The notes under the pieces: model-generated | The model's database searches: none | Told to the model about the DNA's origin: nothing | What the model saw: the letters and a program-made list of their open reading frames with translations, nothing else | Assembly: GCA_041675905.1 (NCBI GenBank) | Contig: JBAYSX010000006.1 | Coordinates: forward strand, 61,590 to 125,589 | DNA length: 64,000 bases | Direction of reading: 5' to 3' | Source of the DNA: Sandaracinobacteroides sp041675905 | Lineage (GTDB): Bacteria; Pseudomonadota; Alphaproteobacteria; Sphingomonadales; Sphingomonadaceae | Shown here: one piece after another, positions 35,259-43,096 of the stretch | Layout of the letters: the number at the start of each line of letters is the position of its first letter | Numbering within the stretch: the stretch's first letter is position 1 | Made by a program: the position numbers and the translations under genes

Positions 35259-35343
35259 CTTCCTCCCCTATTTAGGGGACGCATGATCCCCGGCCTCTGT
35301 CCAGACTCGCGCCGAAGAACTTTGATATTCGGAAGAGTCTGTC

Positions 35344-35844
35344 ATGCGAAAACAAACCGAAAGATGGGCGGCCAGTCTGGCGCTCGCCGCGTTCACGGGC
35401 TTGGCGCTAGGCGCGGAGGCCGTCAACGCACAGGCCGTTGACCTGCCTGTGCCGGAAGAAATCTATGGGCGTTATGCGCCAGCGGGCAATTGCGCGCGCC
35501 TGCCGCGCGTCGATGTCGGAAGGACGGGGGTGCATCTTGAAACGCCCGCAGGAAAAAGCGGGCCGCTGCCGGTCAGCGTCTGCTTCTCCTGCGCGGGCGG
35601 CGCGCAATACGCGGGTCTGCAACGCTGGGTCTACGTCAAATACGGCAAGAACAGATGGGGCGACAATATGCCCGTCATCCTCATGTTCAACGCGCGTGAA
35701 CAGCGCGGCCTTCTCGAAGTCAGTCACGACGACACCCTGAAAACACCGCTCGGCGCGCCGATGACGGCGGTAGTCCGCGCCTCTCCGTTGAAGCGGTGCA
35801 GCGCAGGCGCTCCATCGGTCGCCAAACCCAAAGGGAAAGGGTGA
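35344..35844 (+). CDS. Secreted hypothetical protein
   Basis: A 166-aa protein with a Sec signal peptide (ASLALAAFTGLALGAEAVNAQA, predicted cut after AQA). Its C-terminal half contains cysteine pairs (VCFSCAGG). First of three small envelope-protein genes. I do not recognise the family. Confidence 0.6.
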   Translation: MRKQTERWAASLALAAFTGLALGAEAVNAQAVDLPVPEEIYGRYAPAGNCARLPRVDVGRTGVHLETPAGKSGPLPVSVCFSCAGGAQYAGLQRWVYVKYGKNRWGDNMPVILMFNAREQRGLLEVSHDDTLKTPLGAPMTAVVRASPLKRCSAGAPSVAKPKGKG

Positions 35845-35849
35845 TCGAT

Positions 35850-36185
35850 ATGGAACGGGAAGAAACCAATCTCCAACGTCACAACCGGATGGTTCTCGAA
35901 GACGAGCAACGTGCGAAATACCGCGAGGCCGCCGATCAAGGATTCGGCTTTATCGGTGCGCTGACAGATGGCTGGGGCGCTCTGCTGCACGGCTTCAAAC
36001 GCCGCCCGCTTTTCGGCCTTCTGCTGGCTGCCGTGATGATCGGGATTGCTTCCCTGATGCTCACCGGCAGCGTGATGATCGCGGTCGATCTGATTGCGGT
36101 GGCGGGCGTGTGGTGGGCGGTGTCCGCCTACCGGAAACGCCGCGCCGCCCGCTCCCTATCCTCCCGCCAAAACACTCGGAGTTAA
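35850..36185 (+). CDS. Small inner-membrane protein
   Basis: A 111-aa protein with a charged N-terminus and two adjacent transmembrane helices (LFGLLLAAVMIGIASLML and VMIAVDLIAVAGVWWAV) before a basic tail. Starts 5 nt after the preceding stop. Probably an envelope component of the element; function unknown. Confidence 0.6.
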   Translation: MEREETNLQRHNRMVLEDEQRAKYREAADQGFGFIGALTDGWGALLHGFKRRPLFGLLLAAVMIGIASLMLTGSVMIAVDLIAVAGVWWAVSAYRKRRAARSLSSRQNTRS

Positions 36186-36192
36186 GCCAGAT

Positions 36193-36486
36193 ATGCGGAA
36201 TCTATCTCTTTCGAGCTTCGCGGCAGGCGCGCTTCTGCTGTCCGCGTGTAGCAATGCCCCCAGCGGTGAATATGTCGGGGAACCGGGTTCATTCCTGGAC
36301 AAGATCGTTTTCAAATCCGGTGACAAGGTGGAGGTCGTCAAGGGCGGCGGAACACGCGTCGGCACCTATCAGGTGGACGGCAAACAGGTCATCGTTACCA
36401 TCGGCAACGATCAGGAAACGATGACCATCGACGATAAGGGCTGCCTTGGCGGTGGCAACCTTCGCGGCACTTACTGCAAGGGATAA
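36193..36486 (+). CDS. Small lipoprotein
   Basis: A 97-aa protein with a lipoprotein signal (AAGALLLSACSN, lipobox LSAC) and a beta-rich mature part (GDKVEVVKGGGTRVGTYQVDGKQVIVTI). Follows the membrane-protein gene by 7 nt. Function unknown, but similar small lipoproteins accompany conjugative genes. Confidence 0.7.
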   Translation: MRNLSLSSFAAGALLLSACSNAPSGEYVGEPGSFLDKIVFKSGDKVEVVKGGGTRVGTYQVDGKQVIVTIGNDQETMTIDDKGCLGGGNLRGTYCKG

Positions 36487-36507
36487 TCGGTGGCGGCAGC
36501 GTCGCCC

Positions 36508-36822
36508 TCAAAAGAGGGCGAGCTGGCGGGATTTTGCAATATGCTGCTGCCGAGCGGGCTTAGCCGCCTCCTGATTGAGCCAAGTCAGGACGCAGGCCAC
36601 GGGGCCGCCCATGGCGGCGACGGCGGCGGAGGTCGTGAAATGCGACCGATACCCGGTTCCTGTGATCGGAAGCATGGTGCGCTCCGGCACGACAGCTTCT
36701 ATCTGAAGGTGCGCGGTGTCCAAGCCGTAATCGTCCGAGGGGTTGAGCCAACGCGGCTCCCAGGAAATGGATATCTGGATGCCGTTCCAGATCGCCTCGA
36801 AATGCTCGATGTGGCGGGTCAT
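36508..36822 (-). CDS. Conserved hypothetical protein, paralogue of 30275-30571
   Basis: A 104-aa protein sharing ITGTGYRSHF, the preceding LQIEAV strand and the WLNQEAAKP helix with the gene at 30275-30571. Its ATG overlaps the upstream gene's stop by 4 nt, as in the first copy's setting. The two copies could be an ancient duplication or traces of two elements. Confidence 0.72.
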   Translation of the reverse strand: MTRHIEHFEAIWNGIQISISWEPRWLNPSDDYGLDTAHLQIEAVVPERTMLPITGTGYRSHFTTSAAVAAMGGPVACVLTWLNQEAAKPARQQHIAKSRQLALF

Positions 36823-37052
36823 GCTGCACCTGCCTTCACGATGCGAAACTCATCGGCGCTGTATCCTTCATCGGCGGTGCGTTGACCGGCCTCGATCTCT
36901 GCCTGAATATCGGCAAGAAACTCGTCGAGGGCGGCTTGCGCCTCTTCCGTGGTGTCGAATGTTTCGGGTTCGCTGAAACCGTCCGGGTGGTGGACGGTCC
37001 AGGTGTTGATCCAGCCATCGCAGATGGTGAGTGTTTGCACCTCGTAGGTCAT
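36819..37052 (-). CDS. Small acidic hypothetical protein
   Basis: A 77-aa acidic protein (MTYEVQTLTICDGWINTWTV..., FDTTEEAQAALDEFLADIQAEIEAG). The ATG overlaps the stop of a truncated upstream gene, so this and the 36508 gene are the intact end of an operon whose front was cut off by the integrase fusion. Function unknown. Confidence 0.7.
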   Translation of the reverse strand: MTYEVQTLTICDGWINTWTVHHPDGFSEPETFDTTEEAQAALDEFLADIQAEIEAGQRTADEGYSADEFRIVKAGAA

Positions 37053-37140
37053 GCTGCACCACCTTCTGCCGCTTCGTCGGCCTTCGGGGGCAGGAGAACA
37101 ATGCGGCCATCCATCGGATAGAGGTCGAGTTGCAGGGTGT
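37049..37140 (-). pseudogene. 3' remnant of a gene joined to an integrase fragment
   Basis: About 29 codons in a third frame (TLQLDLYPMDGRIVLLPPK, then ADEAAEGGAA) end in TGA overlapping the next ATG. The upstream part is missing and integrase sequence takes its place, marking a deletion breakpoint near 37140. The original protein family is not known to me. Confidence 0.55.
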
Positions 37141-37434
37141 GACCTCGCCCGCGTTTGCGCGGCGCTGTTGGGCGTCGGCATATTCCTCCGCAACCTGCAA
37201 GAAGGGGCGATTGAATACGGGAACATCGTGCTTCACCCGGAAGCGGATATCGGCATACTCGTCCATCGCGCGGTCATGCGCCGTCTGCCGATCCGCCGTG
37301 CGCAGCGAGATTGTTTTGTAGCGGTCTTCGTTCTGGATTCTGATCCGGCAGTAATAGTTGTCGTGCCCGACATCACCGCGTCGGAAGATGATAAGTCCCG
37401 GCTTGACCTGCTCTTTATCGAGGATGAAACTCAT
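37140..37434 (-). pseudogene. Tyrosine integrase, N-terminal fragment
   Basis: About 98 codons (MSFILDKEQVKPGLIIFRR, then KTISLRTADRQTAHDRAMDEYADIRFRV and PFLQVAEEYADAQQ) match the arm and core-binding parts of a tyrosine recombinase. No catalytic domain follows. It ends near 37140. It is oriented leftward, beginning beside the attachment site at 37565. Confidence 0.75.
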
Positions 37435-37448
37435 TTCTCCGCTTCCCA

Positions 37449-37564
37449 CTGTGCAGAAACTGTGCAGATTGGCGGCGTAAGTGCTTGATATGCCGTACCT
37501 GTGTAGGTTCTGTGTGGGTCATTGTAGCAAAAAATGTTGTTTCTTTATAGTGGTTTGTTATGAT
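37449..37564. other. Possible integrase arm-binding region
   Basis: Between the integrase fragment and the core repeat there are short direct repeats of the CTGTGCAG/CTGTGTAG type: TGTGCAGAAACTGTGCAG at about 37449-37466 and CCTGTGTAGGTTCTGTGTGG near 37497. A similar pair occurs near 23619. Tyrosine integrases bind such arm sites. Inference. Confidence 0.4.
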
Positions 37565-37580
37565 CCCTTCACCCGCTCCA
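37565..37580 (+). repeat. Middle attachment core repeat
   Basis: CCCTTCACCCGCTCCA, identical to the 3' 16 bp of tRNA-Gly, preceded by GAT with one base missing relative to the tRNA. It separates the two islands and is flanked by integrase fragments on both sides. Confidence 0.8.
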
Positions 37581-37603
37581 CCAATAAAATCAATCACTTA
37601 CAT

Positions 37604-38068
37604 CTACCTTTTAACATGTTTCCGGTGCAGTGTTTTCGGTAACTTCGCGGTAAAGGCGCCCGGACAGAGCCTTTCGATCTCATCGATGATCGATTCCGTC
37701 GCCTTCAGTGCAACTCCGAGGTTGGCCGGATTACGCAGCGCGTAGATGTCGCTGATGGTCGACTTGCGGTGGCCCAGCATACATTCACCTTGCGCCCAGC
37801 GTTCCCCCCCGATCATCGTCCGGGCGGTAGTCGATACCGAGCGGTGGATCAGCTTTTCACCAATTTCGCGCTTTCCCGGCAATTTCAGGTGTCGACGCAT
37901 GGTTTCCCATCCATGCCGTACGGGGCTGACGGACAGATAGCTGTGACGCTCCAGCGCTTCGTCCAGCCAGGGAGCGAACTGGGCCGGAACGGGTATGACC
38001 GGCCGGTGCTTTTTCGTCTGATCGCGGCCCGGTGGAGTTGGACCGGCGCCTGAACTTCGTCGTTCTGC
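37604..38068 (-). pseudogene. Tyrosine integrase, C-terminal fragment
   Basis: The open frame downstream of a TAG near 38068 reads GRDQTKKHRPVIPVPAQF, then HGWETMRRHLKLPG and MLGHRKSTISDIYALRNP, with the GH box and a catalytic-tyrosine-like DIY. The N-terminal half is missing. It ends 24 nt from the core repeat. It may belong to a different element from the N-terminal fragment on the other side. Confidence 0.78.
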
Positions 38069-38259
38069 CGTCTACCGCCACCGTGGGATGTCCTGTCAAT
38101 TCCAGATCGGTATCAGCGCGCAAACTTTCCGGCACATCATATTGATTTCATGTAGAAAATTATTGCAAAGCAGATCGGCATTTACATCGGCATCATCTCC
38201 ACATATGAGTCGAAAAATATAGCTTATATCAATACGTTGCACCTAATGCAGGATCGGCA
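38069..38259. other. AT-rich intergenic region before fic
   Basis: No gene seen. The stretch from about 38140 to 38250 is AT-rich and could hold the promoter of the fic pseudogene. Confidence 0.4.
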
Positions 38260-39441
38260 ATGCCCATTAGTGAAACTCCGGCCCGGATTGAGCCCTGCCT
38301 GATCGAGTCCGCGAAGGGGGATCTTCTGGACCTGGTGGCCGAACTCCCCGCACTGGCTGCTCAGCTTTCGAATCGCTTACATCCAAAAACTGCCGAAAAT
38401 CTGGCCGGCCTCGTCCGGGTAATGAATTGCTATTATTCGAACCTGATCGAGGGCCATAATACGCGGCCGCGGGACATCGAGCGCGCCCTCGTAAATGATC
38501 TGGATACGGACGATCGCCGGCGCGATCTGCAATTGGAGGCGCGCGCCCATATACGGGTACAGGCAGAAATCGACAGAATGCACCAGGCCGGCCAGCTTCC
38601 GCCGCCCGCAAGTGCAGATTTCATTCGCTGGTTGCATGTCGAATTCTATCGGGACGCGCCCGATTCCACGTTGCGGATCGCGGGTGCGGGTCGCGAACTG
38701 GTACTGGAACCCGGTCGGTTTCGTACCCGGCCAGAGGAAGATGTGTCGGTTGGGCGGCATCAGCCGCCGTCGAGCCATGCTGTCGAGGCATTTATGAGCT
38801 ATTTCGAGGGTCGCTACGCGCTCGCCCGGTCCGGCCTGGCTACAAAAATTCTGGCGCTCCCGGCGGCTGAACTATATTCACCCATTCCCTGACGGCAATG
38901 GCAGGGTTAGCCGGCTTATGAGCCACGCCATGGCGCTTCAGGCCGGTATCGGGGCATCTGGCCTTTGGTCCATTTCTCGTGGGCTGGCGCGCGGTTTGAG
39001 CGGGGCCAACGAATACAAGCGCATGATGGATTATGCGGACAGCCCTCGTCAGGGCGATCTGGATGGCCGGGGCAATCTGTCCCTGCGGGCGCTAACCGAT
39101 TTCATCGCCTGGTTTCTGCAGGTTTGCAAGGACCAGATGGAATTCATGGGCAGCCTGTTTGCACTTGATACACTGGCCACCAGATTGCGCAGCTATACCT
39201 CCGTGAAGGGCTGGCGCCCAGAAGCCGGGCGTTTACTGGAAGAGGTGCTGCACCGGGGCGAGGTCGCGAGAGGTGACGTGCCGGTATAACCGGACTGGCT
39301 GAGCGCACCGCGCGAGATTTGCTGAGCACGGCAGTTGCGGATGGTATCCTGGCGTCAGATACACCTAAAGGATCCGTGTCACTGCGTTTTCCCGCAACTG
39401 CACTCGACATATTGTTCCCAAGACTATTCATTGAAGCGTAG
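38260..39441 (+). pseudogene. Fic-family protein gene broken by two frameshifts
   Basis: The first frame gives the Fic N-terminal region (LSNRLHPKTAENLAGLVRVMNCYYSNLIEGHNTRPRDIE). A frame change near 38865 leads into the catalytic loop YIHPFPDGNGRVSRLM, and a second near 39285 leads into the C-terminal ITGLAERTARDLLSTAV..., ending at the TAG at 39439. The Fic motif is intact, but the gene cannot be read through. Fic enzymes usually AMPylate proteins. It ends 45 bp from the CRISPR array. Confidence 0.82.
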
Positions 39442-39486
39442 TACCTCGATCACCCCTGTCGCATGTTTGATGAACGCCGATGGCTG

Positions 39487-40378
39487 GTTTCGATCCACGC
39501 CTCCGCGCGGGAGGCGACCCAATGACCCCCGACGACCTCACCGCCCGCCTGGTTTCGATCCACGCCTCCGCGCGGGAGGCGACAGGGAGGCGGCAGAAAT
39601 TGCCGCAACGCCTACCGGTTTCGATCCACGCCTCCGCGCGGGAGGCGACGGAGATTCTCATAATTTCAGAGGTTTAAGCCGTGTTTCGATCCACGCCTCC
39701 GCGCGGGAGGCGACCTCCGGGCACTACGTCACCAGCGCATACATTCTCCGTTTCGATCCACGCCTCCGCGCGGGAGGCGACGGGATAGCGCGTCGCCCGG
39801 CTCGATCAGCATCGTGTTTCGATCCACGCCTCCGCGCGGGAGGCGACCGATCCAGCCACTGCGCGACCCCGCCCAAAGACGGTTTCGATCCACGCCTCCG
39901 CGCGGGAGGCGACCCGATCATCATTTCGCTGTCCGGGTTTGTGGATGGTTTCGATCCACGCCTCCGCGCGGGAGGCGACCAGTGGGACGAGGCCGGCGGC
40001 GCGGGCTTCGGCGATGTTTCGATCCACGCCTCCGCGCGGGAGGCGACAAGCCGCCGCCCTCATCGAGCAACAAGCGGCTGGTTTCGATCCACGCCTCCGC
40101 GCGGGAGGCGACGTACTCTTGCGCTGCAATTCAAGCGCAACTCTGTGTTTCGATCCACGCCTCCGCGCGGGAGGCGACCGAGCGACACGCGCGGGGCATT
40201 CACCATGCACGGTTTCGATCCACGCCTCCGCGCGGGAGGCGACCCGCAATTCCAGCGCAAGCGCACCGATTACAATTCTGGTTTCGATCCACGCCTCCGC
40301 GCGGGAGGCGACCCACGCGCCCTTCCATATCGACCTGGCAGCGCGCGTTTCGATCCACGCCTCCGCGCGGGAGGCGAC
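39487..40378 (-). CRISPR. Type I-C CRISPR array, 14 repeats and 13 spacers
   Basis: There are fourteen 32-bp repeats that I read as identical. On the minus strand each begins GTCGCCTCCCGCGCGG and ends TGGATCGAAAC, with an internal palindrome. Starts on plus are 39487, 39552, 39618, 39683, 39750, 39816, 39882, 39948, 40016, 40081, 40147, 40212, 40281 and 40347. Spacers are 33-37 bp and all differ. The repeat type and the neighbouring cas4-cas1-cas2 indicate subtype I-C transcribed leftward from cas2, so the newest spacers should be near 40346. Confidence 0.97.
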
Positions 40379-40567
40379 TCTCATGTTCATATCACTATGA
40401 GAAACATCCGCAAATTGGCACAATTGCGCGAATCCCCAATTTGTCAAACCGGGGTAAGTGGCGTGTGCGCGGCGGGGTGCTCCAAGAGGTTCACAAAAAA
40501 GCGGAAAAATTGTTTGCGAACCGCACCAGTGTCTACCGATAGACTCAGGTTCGCAACGTCGAGATAA
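40379..40567 (-). promoter_or_regulatory. CRISPR leader
   Basis: 189 nt between the cas2 stop and the first repeat, partly AT-rich, ending on the minus strand in CATAGTGATATGAACATGAGA next to the repeat. TTGACA at about 40440 could be a -35 element. Position and orientation match a leader that drives the array and guides integration. Confidence 0.7.
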
Positions 40568-40858
40568 TCAGAAAAGCAGCGGCCCATCGAGGTCGAGGAT
40601 CGGCTTTGCTCCCACATGTTCGATGCGGCGCTTGCCATCCGCGCCCAGGCGATAGAAGCGCAGGCTGTCCTTCTCCACATCTATCTCTGCTATCAGCCGG
40701 GTTCGCAACTCCACCCAGCGAGCAGGATCCACTTCGCATTCGAACACCGAATTCTGGACCCGTTGCCCGAGATCCAGGCAAGCTCTCGCGACCCGACGCA
40801 GACGTTTGCGCCCGGCGGCGTCTTCGGTGTTCACGTCATAAGTGACGAGCATCAGCAT
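40568..40858 (-). CDS. cas2: CRISPR-associated endonuclease Cas2
   Basis: The 96-aa ferredoxin-fold protein begins MLMLVTYDVNTED and continues RVQNSVFECEVDPARW, typical for Cas2 of subtype I-C. With Cas1 it forms the spacer-integrating complex. The ATG at 40858 fits the usual start and follows the cas1 stop with a short overlap. It looks intact. Confidence 0.95.
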   Translation of the reverse strand: MLMLVTYDVNTEDAAGRKRLRRVARACLDLGQRVQNSVFECEVDPARWVELRTRLIAEIDVEKDSLRFYRLGADGKRRIEHVGAKPILDLDGPLLF

Positions 40859-40862
40859 AAAA

Positions 40863-41903
40863 TCATTTCCAGATGAAGGGCGGATAGCCGTCGAGATCGC
40901 CACGCATGTGACGGGAGAGCAGCAGCGCCTGAATATGCGGCACCAGACCCATCGGCGCGTTCTCCTTCAGGAATGGATGGAGTAATTCGCGCTTCTTGCG
41001 CTCCTGCCACGCCACCAGCACAGTCTTGCGTCCATCGTCGTTGAGCGAAACGGCGCCACCTTCATCCGCTGTGAAATCCCGCGCCTTGAGTTGCCCGCGG
41101 TTTATCAGCGTCAATGCCAGCCGGTCGGCGAGGACAGGACGCATTTCTTCCATCAGGTCCAGCGCCAGGCTGGCGCGCCCCGGGCGATCCGCGTGTAGAA
41201 AGCCGACCTGCGGATCGAAACCCACGCTTTCCAGCGCCGACCGGCAATCATGACCGAGCATCGCATAGAGGAAGGAAAGCAGTGCGTTCACCCGGTCGAG
41301 AGGTGGGCGACGCGAGCGGCCGTTGAAGGAGAAGGCTGCACGGTCTCCCAAGATCATCGCATCGAACACGCCAAAATAGATGTTCGCCGCTTCTCCCTCC
41401 ATACCGCGCAGCACGGAAATATCCTCTGCGCCGGCGGCGCGGCGCGCTGTATGCGCGAGCCTTTGTTCCGCAGTCTCAAGGGCAATGCGCATATCTAATG
41501 CCATCCGGTCGCCATGGTCGCGCAGCGCCCGGCGCAGCACCGTGCGCTGGTTGGCGGCCTTGGCAGTTACGATGCCACGCACGATGGACACGGCGCGCGC
41601 CGGATCGTCGGCCATGCGATATTGCATGCGGCGCAGCAGCACATTGCCGGTGCGCGGCCCCTCCATCCGCGCCAGAAACTTGCCGTGCGGCGTCAGGAAC
41701 GACAGCGCGATGCCGGCCTCGGCACAAGCCGCCATCAAGGCCGGGGAAGCGCCGGGTCGCCCGAAGCAGACCACGCCGCCGATCATGTGCAAGGGCGCAC
41801 GACCGCGCTCGGCTCCGTCCACCTCGACGACGATATTCGCGCCGTCCTTGCGCACCCAGGCATCTTCGCTTGTCACATAGATCGTGTTGAGATGGCGGCG
41901 CAT
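40863..41903 (-). CDS. cas1: CRISPR-associated integrase Cas1 (subtype I-C)
   Basis: The 346-aa integrase has MRRHLNTIYVTSEDAWV at the N-terminus. The metal-site regions are LRGMEGEAANIYF (Glu), VGFLHADRPGRASLALDLMEEMRP (His, Asp/Glu). It inserts new spacers at the leader end together with Cas2. It lies 12 nt after cas4. No truncation or missing catalytic residue is seen. Confidence 0.96.
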   Translation of the reverse strand: MRRHLNTIYVTSEDAWVRKDGANIVVEVDGAERGRAPLHMIGGVVCFGRPGASPALMAACAEAGIALSFLTPHGKFLARMEGPRTGNVLLRRMQYRMADDPARAVSIVRGIVTAKAANQRTVLRRALRDHGDRMALDMRIALETAEQRLAHTARRAAGAEDISVLRGMEGEAANIYFGVFDAMILGDRAAFSFNGRSRRPPLDRVNALLSFLYAMLGHDCRSALESVGFDPQVGFLHADRPGRASLALDLMEEMRPVLADRLALTLINRGQLKARDFTADEGGAVSLNDDGRKTVLVAWQERKKRELLHPFLKENAPMGLVPHIQALLLSRHMRGDLDGYPPFIWK

Positions 41904-41915
41904 CCTGTCCTCTTT

Positions 41916-42548
41916 TCAGTCGCCAATTTGTCCGGCGATCCAGCGTTGAACGGCGGGCGGCTTTTCCAGCCGTTTGGGGCGGCATTGCTCTTCCAGAGAG
42001 CAGCGGCGACAGCCTGGCGTAAAATGTGGGGGCGGCGTGCGTCCGTTGGCAATCACCGCATGCGTCTCGGCGGCTATTCGCGTGGTCAGGTCGCGGAGTT
42101 CGGCGTCGAAGGTGACAGGCAGGCGCTTTTTTGTCTGGCCATAAAATAGCGCTCCTTCCGGAACGGCCAATCCAAACATTTCTTCGAGACACAGCGCCTG
42201 CGCGCAAAGCTGCACTTCATCGGCGCGGTGCGTCTTGGGGCGTCCGCGCTTGTATTCGACGGGGAAGGGCGTCAGCCCATGAAACTCGACTACATCGGCC
42301 TTGCCCGCTAACCCCAGCGCCAGCGAGCGAAGCGTGAGACTGCGAACGGTGCGCACACCCTGCCGCCGGTCGGGTCTGCCGCCATCGACCCGTTCGTGGA
42401 GTATCCGCCCCTCTGCCGTTGCGCCATCCTCTGCCCAGATGCGCTCGACATGGATCAGGGCGCATTGGCGGGGGCAAAAGAGATAGTGCTGGAGCGCCGA
42501 CACCGGCACCAGCGCATCTTCGATGGTCTGGCTGAGGGGCAACTGCAT
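41916..42548 (-). CDS. cas4: CRISPR-associated exonuclease Cas4
   Basis: The 210-aa RecB-like nuclease has Cys25 with the three C-terminal cysteines Cys180, Cys183 and Cys189 for an Fe-S cluster, and the RecB motif Asp85...Glu98-Tyr-Lys100 (FPVEYKRG). It trims prespacers and selects the PAM for Cas1-Cas2. The ATG at 42548 is supported by TAATG overlap with the original stop of the upstream GIY-YIG gene. The open frame continues upstream through that gene into cas3. Confidence 0.92.
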   Translation of the reverse strand: MQLPLSQTIEDALVPVSALQHYLFCPRQCALIHVERIWAEDGATAEGRILHERVDGGRPDRRQGVRTVRSLTLRSLALGLAGKADVVEFHGLTPFPVEYKRGRPKTHRADEVQLCAQALCLEEMFGLAVPEGALFYGQTKKRLPVTFDAELRDLTTRIAAETHAVIANGRTPPPHFTPGCRRCSLEEQCRPKRLEKPPAVQRWIAGQIGD

Positions 42549-42839
42549 TATGGCTTCGACGGCTTCCAGCGAGGCCAGCGATTGTAACCAATGTGAGGGA
42601 TCGTTGGCCCTCAGCTTCCGTATATAATAAACTTCCATCTTTGTGACTTCTTTATCGGTTGCATCGGCCGATTCCCATAATATTTCGCGTGTAATAGTAA
42701 AACGTTGACGCTGTTCCCGTGTAAAATCAGCTGTAATCAATGAAGTGCAAGGACTGCCAAAATAATTTATACTGTCTGTTCGATCCTGACCAACATATAT
42801 TTTTCCATTTGGATAGCTGATTTTATAGACAACTTTCAC
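42548..42839 (-). pseudogene. GIY-YIG nuclease gene embedded in the cas operon
   Basis: The GTG at 42839 starts KVVYKISYPNGKIYVGQDRTD, the GIY-YIG core of a family of small (about 100 aa) nucleases. Conserved ADFTREQRQRFTITREILWES follows. After RANDP the native ending GYNRWPRWKPSKP and TAA lie in a different frame, so a 1-nt change near 42600 has destroyed the gene. The displaced stop (42550-42548) overlaps the cas4 ATG, showing that it was once a coupled gene of this operon. Confidence 0.78.
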
Positions 42840-42847
42840 CAGCGCAA

Positions 42848-43096
42848 CTACCGCTCGATGATTTCCACCCCGGCGGGCACGCCTTCGCGGTCGATCGTGA
42901 CCTTGTAATCCTCCCATTTGCGGGCGGGCGGCCAGTTGTCGGTGGCGGGGCTGCCGATCTCCTGCGTCGAGCCCTGATGGGTGCGCCAGGTTTTCACCCG
43001 GTCGAACAGGCTCAGCACCGCGCGAATGACGGCGGCATGCCAGCCGCTCAACGGATCGTCGCCCGCGCGCAGGCGGATGATCGTGGCGGCGAGCAT
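42848..43096 (-). pseudogene. Scar of cas8c/cas7 (interference genes)
   Basis: An 82-codon frame out of phase with cas3. Its end (LFDRVKTWRTH, then PPARKWEDYKVTIDREG and GVEIIER) resembles the Cas7/Csd2 C-terminus. The first part (AATIIRLRAGDDPLSGWH) may come from Cas8c/Csd1, less certainly. It occupies the place where cas5-cas8c-cas7 should be, so about three genes are lost. Confidence 0.6.

Larger units (their letters stand above)
23566..37580. mobile_element. Left genomic island (defence operon plus decayed conjugative element)
   Basis: A 14-kb segment between the tRNA-Gly attachment site and the core repeat at 37565. It holds a methyltransferase/nuclease/ParB/SNF2/DUF3883 operon, a truncated traG and ardA, an RHH-Doc pair, a LuxR regulator, envelope proteins and an integrase remnant next to the right-hand repeat. 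It looks like an integrative element that has lost most transfer genes by deletion. Confidence 0.75.

Noticed and set aside
39335..40567. Long open frames on both strands across the CRISPR array
   Set aside because: They are repeat translations (recurring FDPRLRAGGD or ASRAEAWIET), not proteins.
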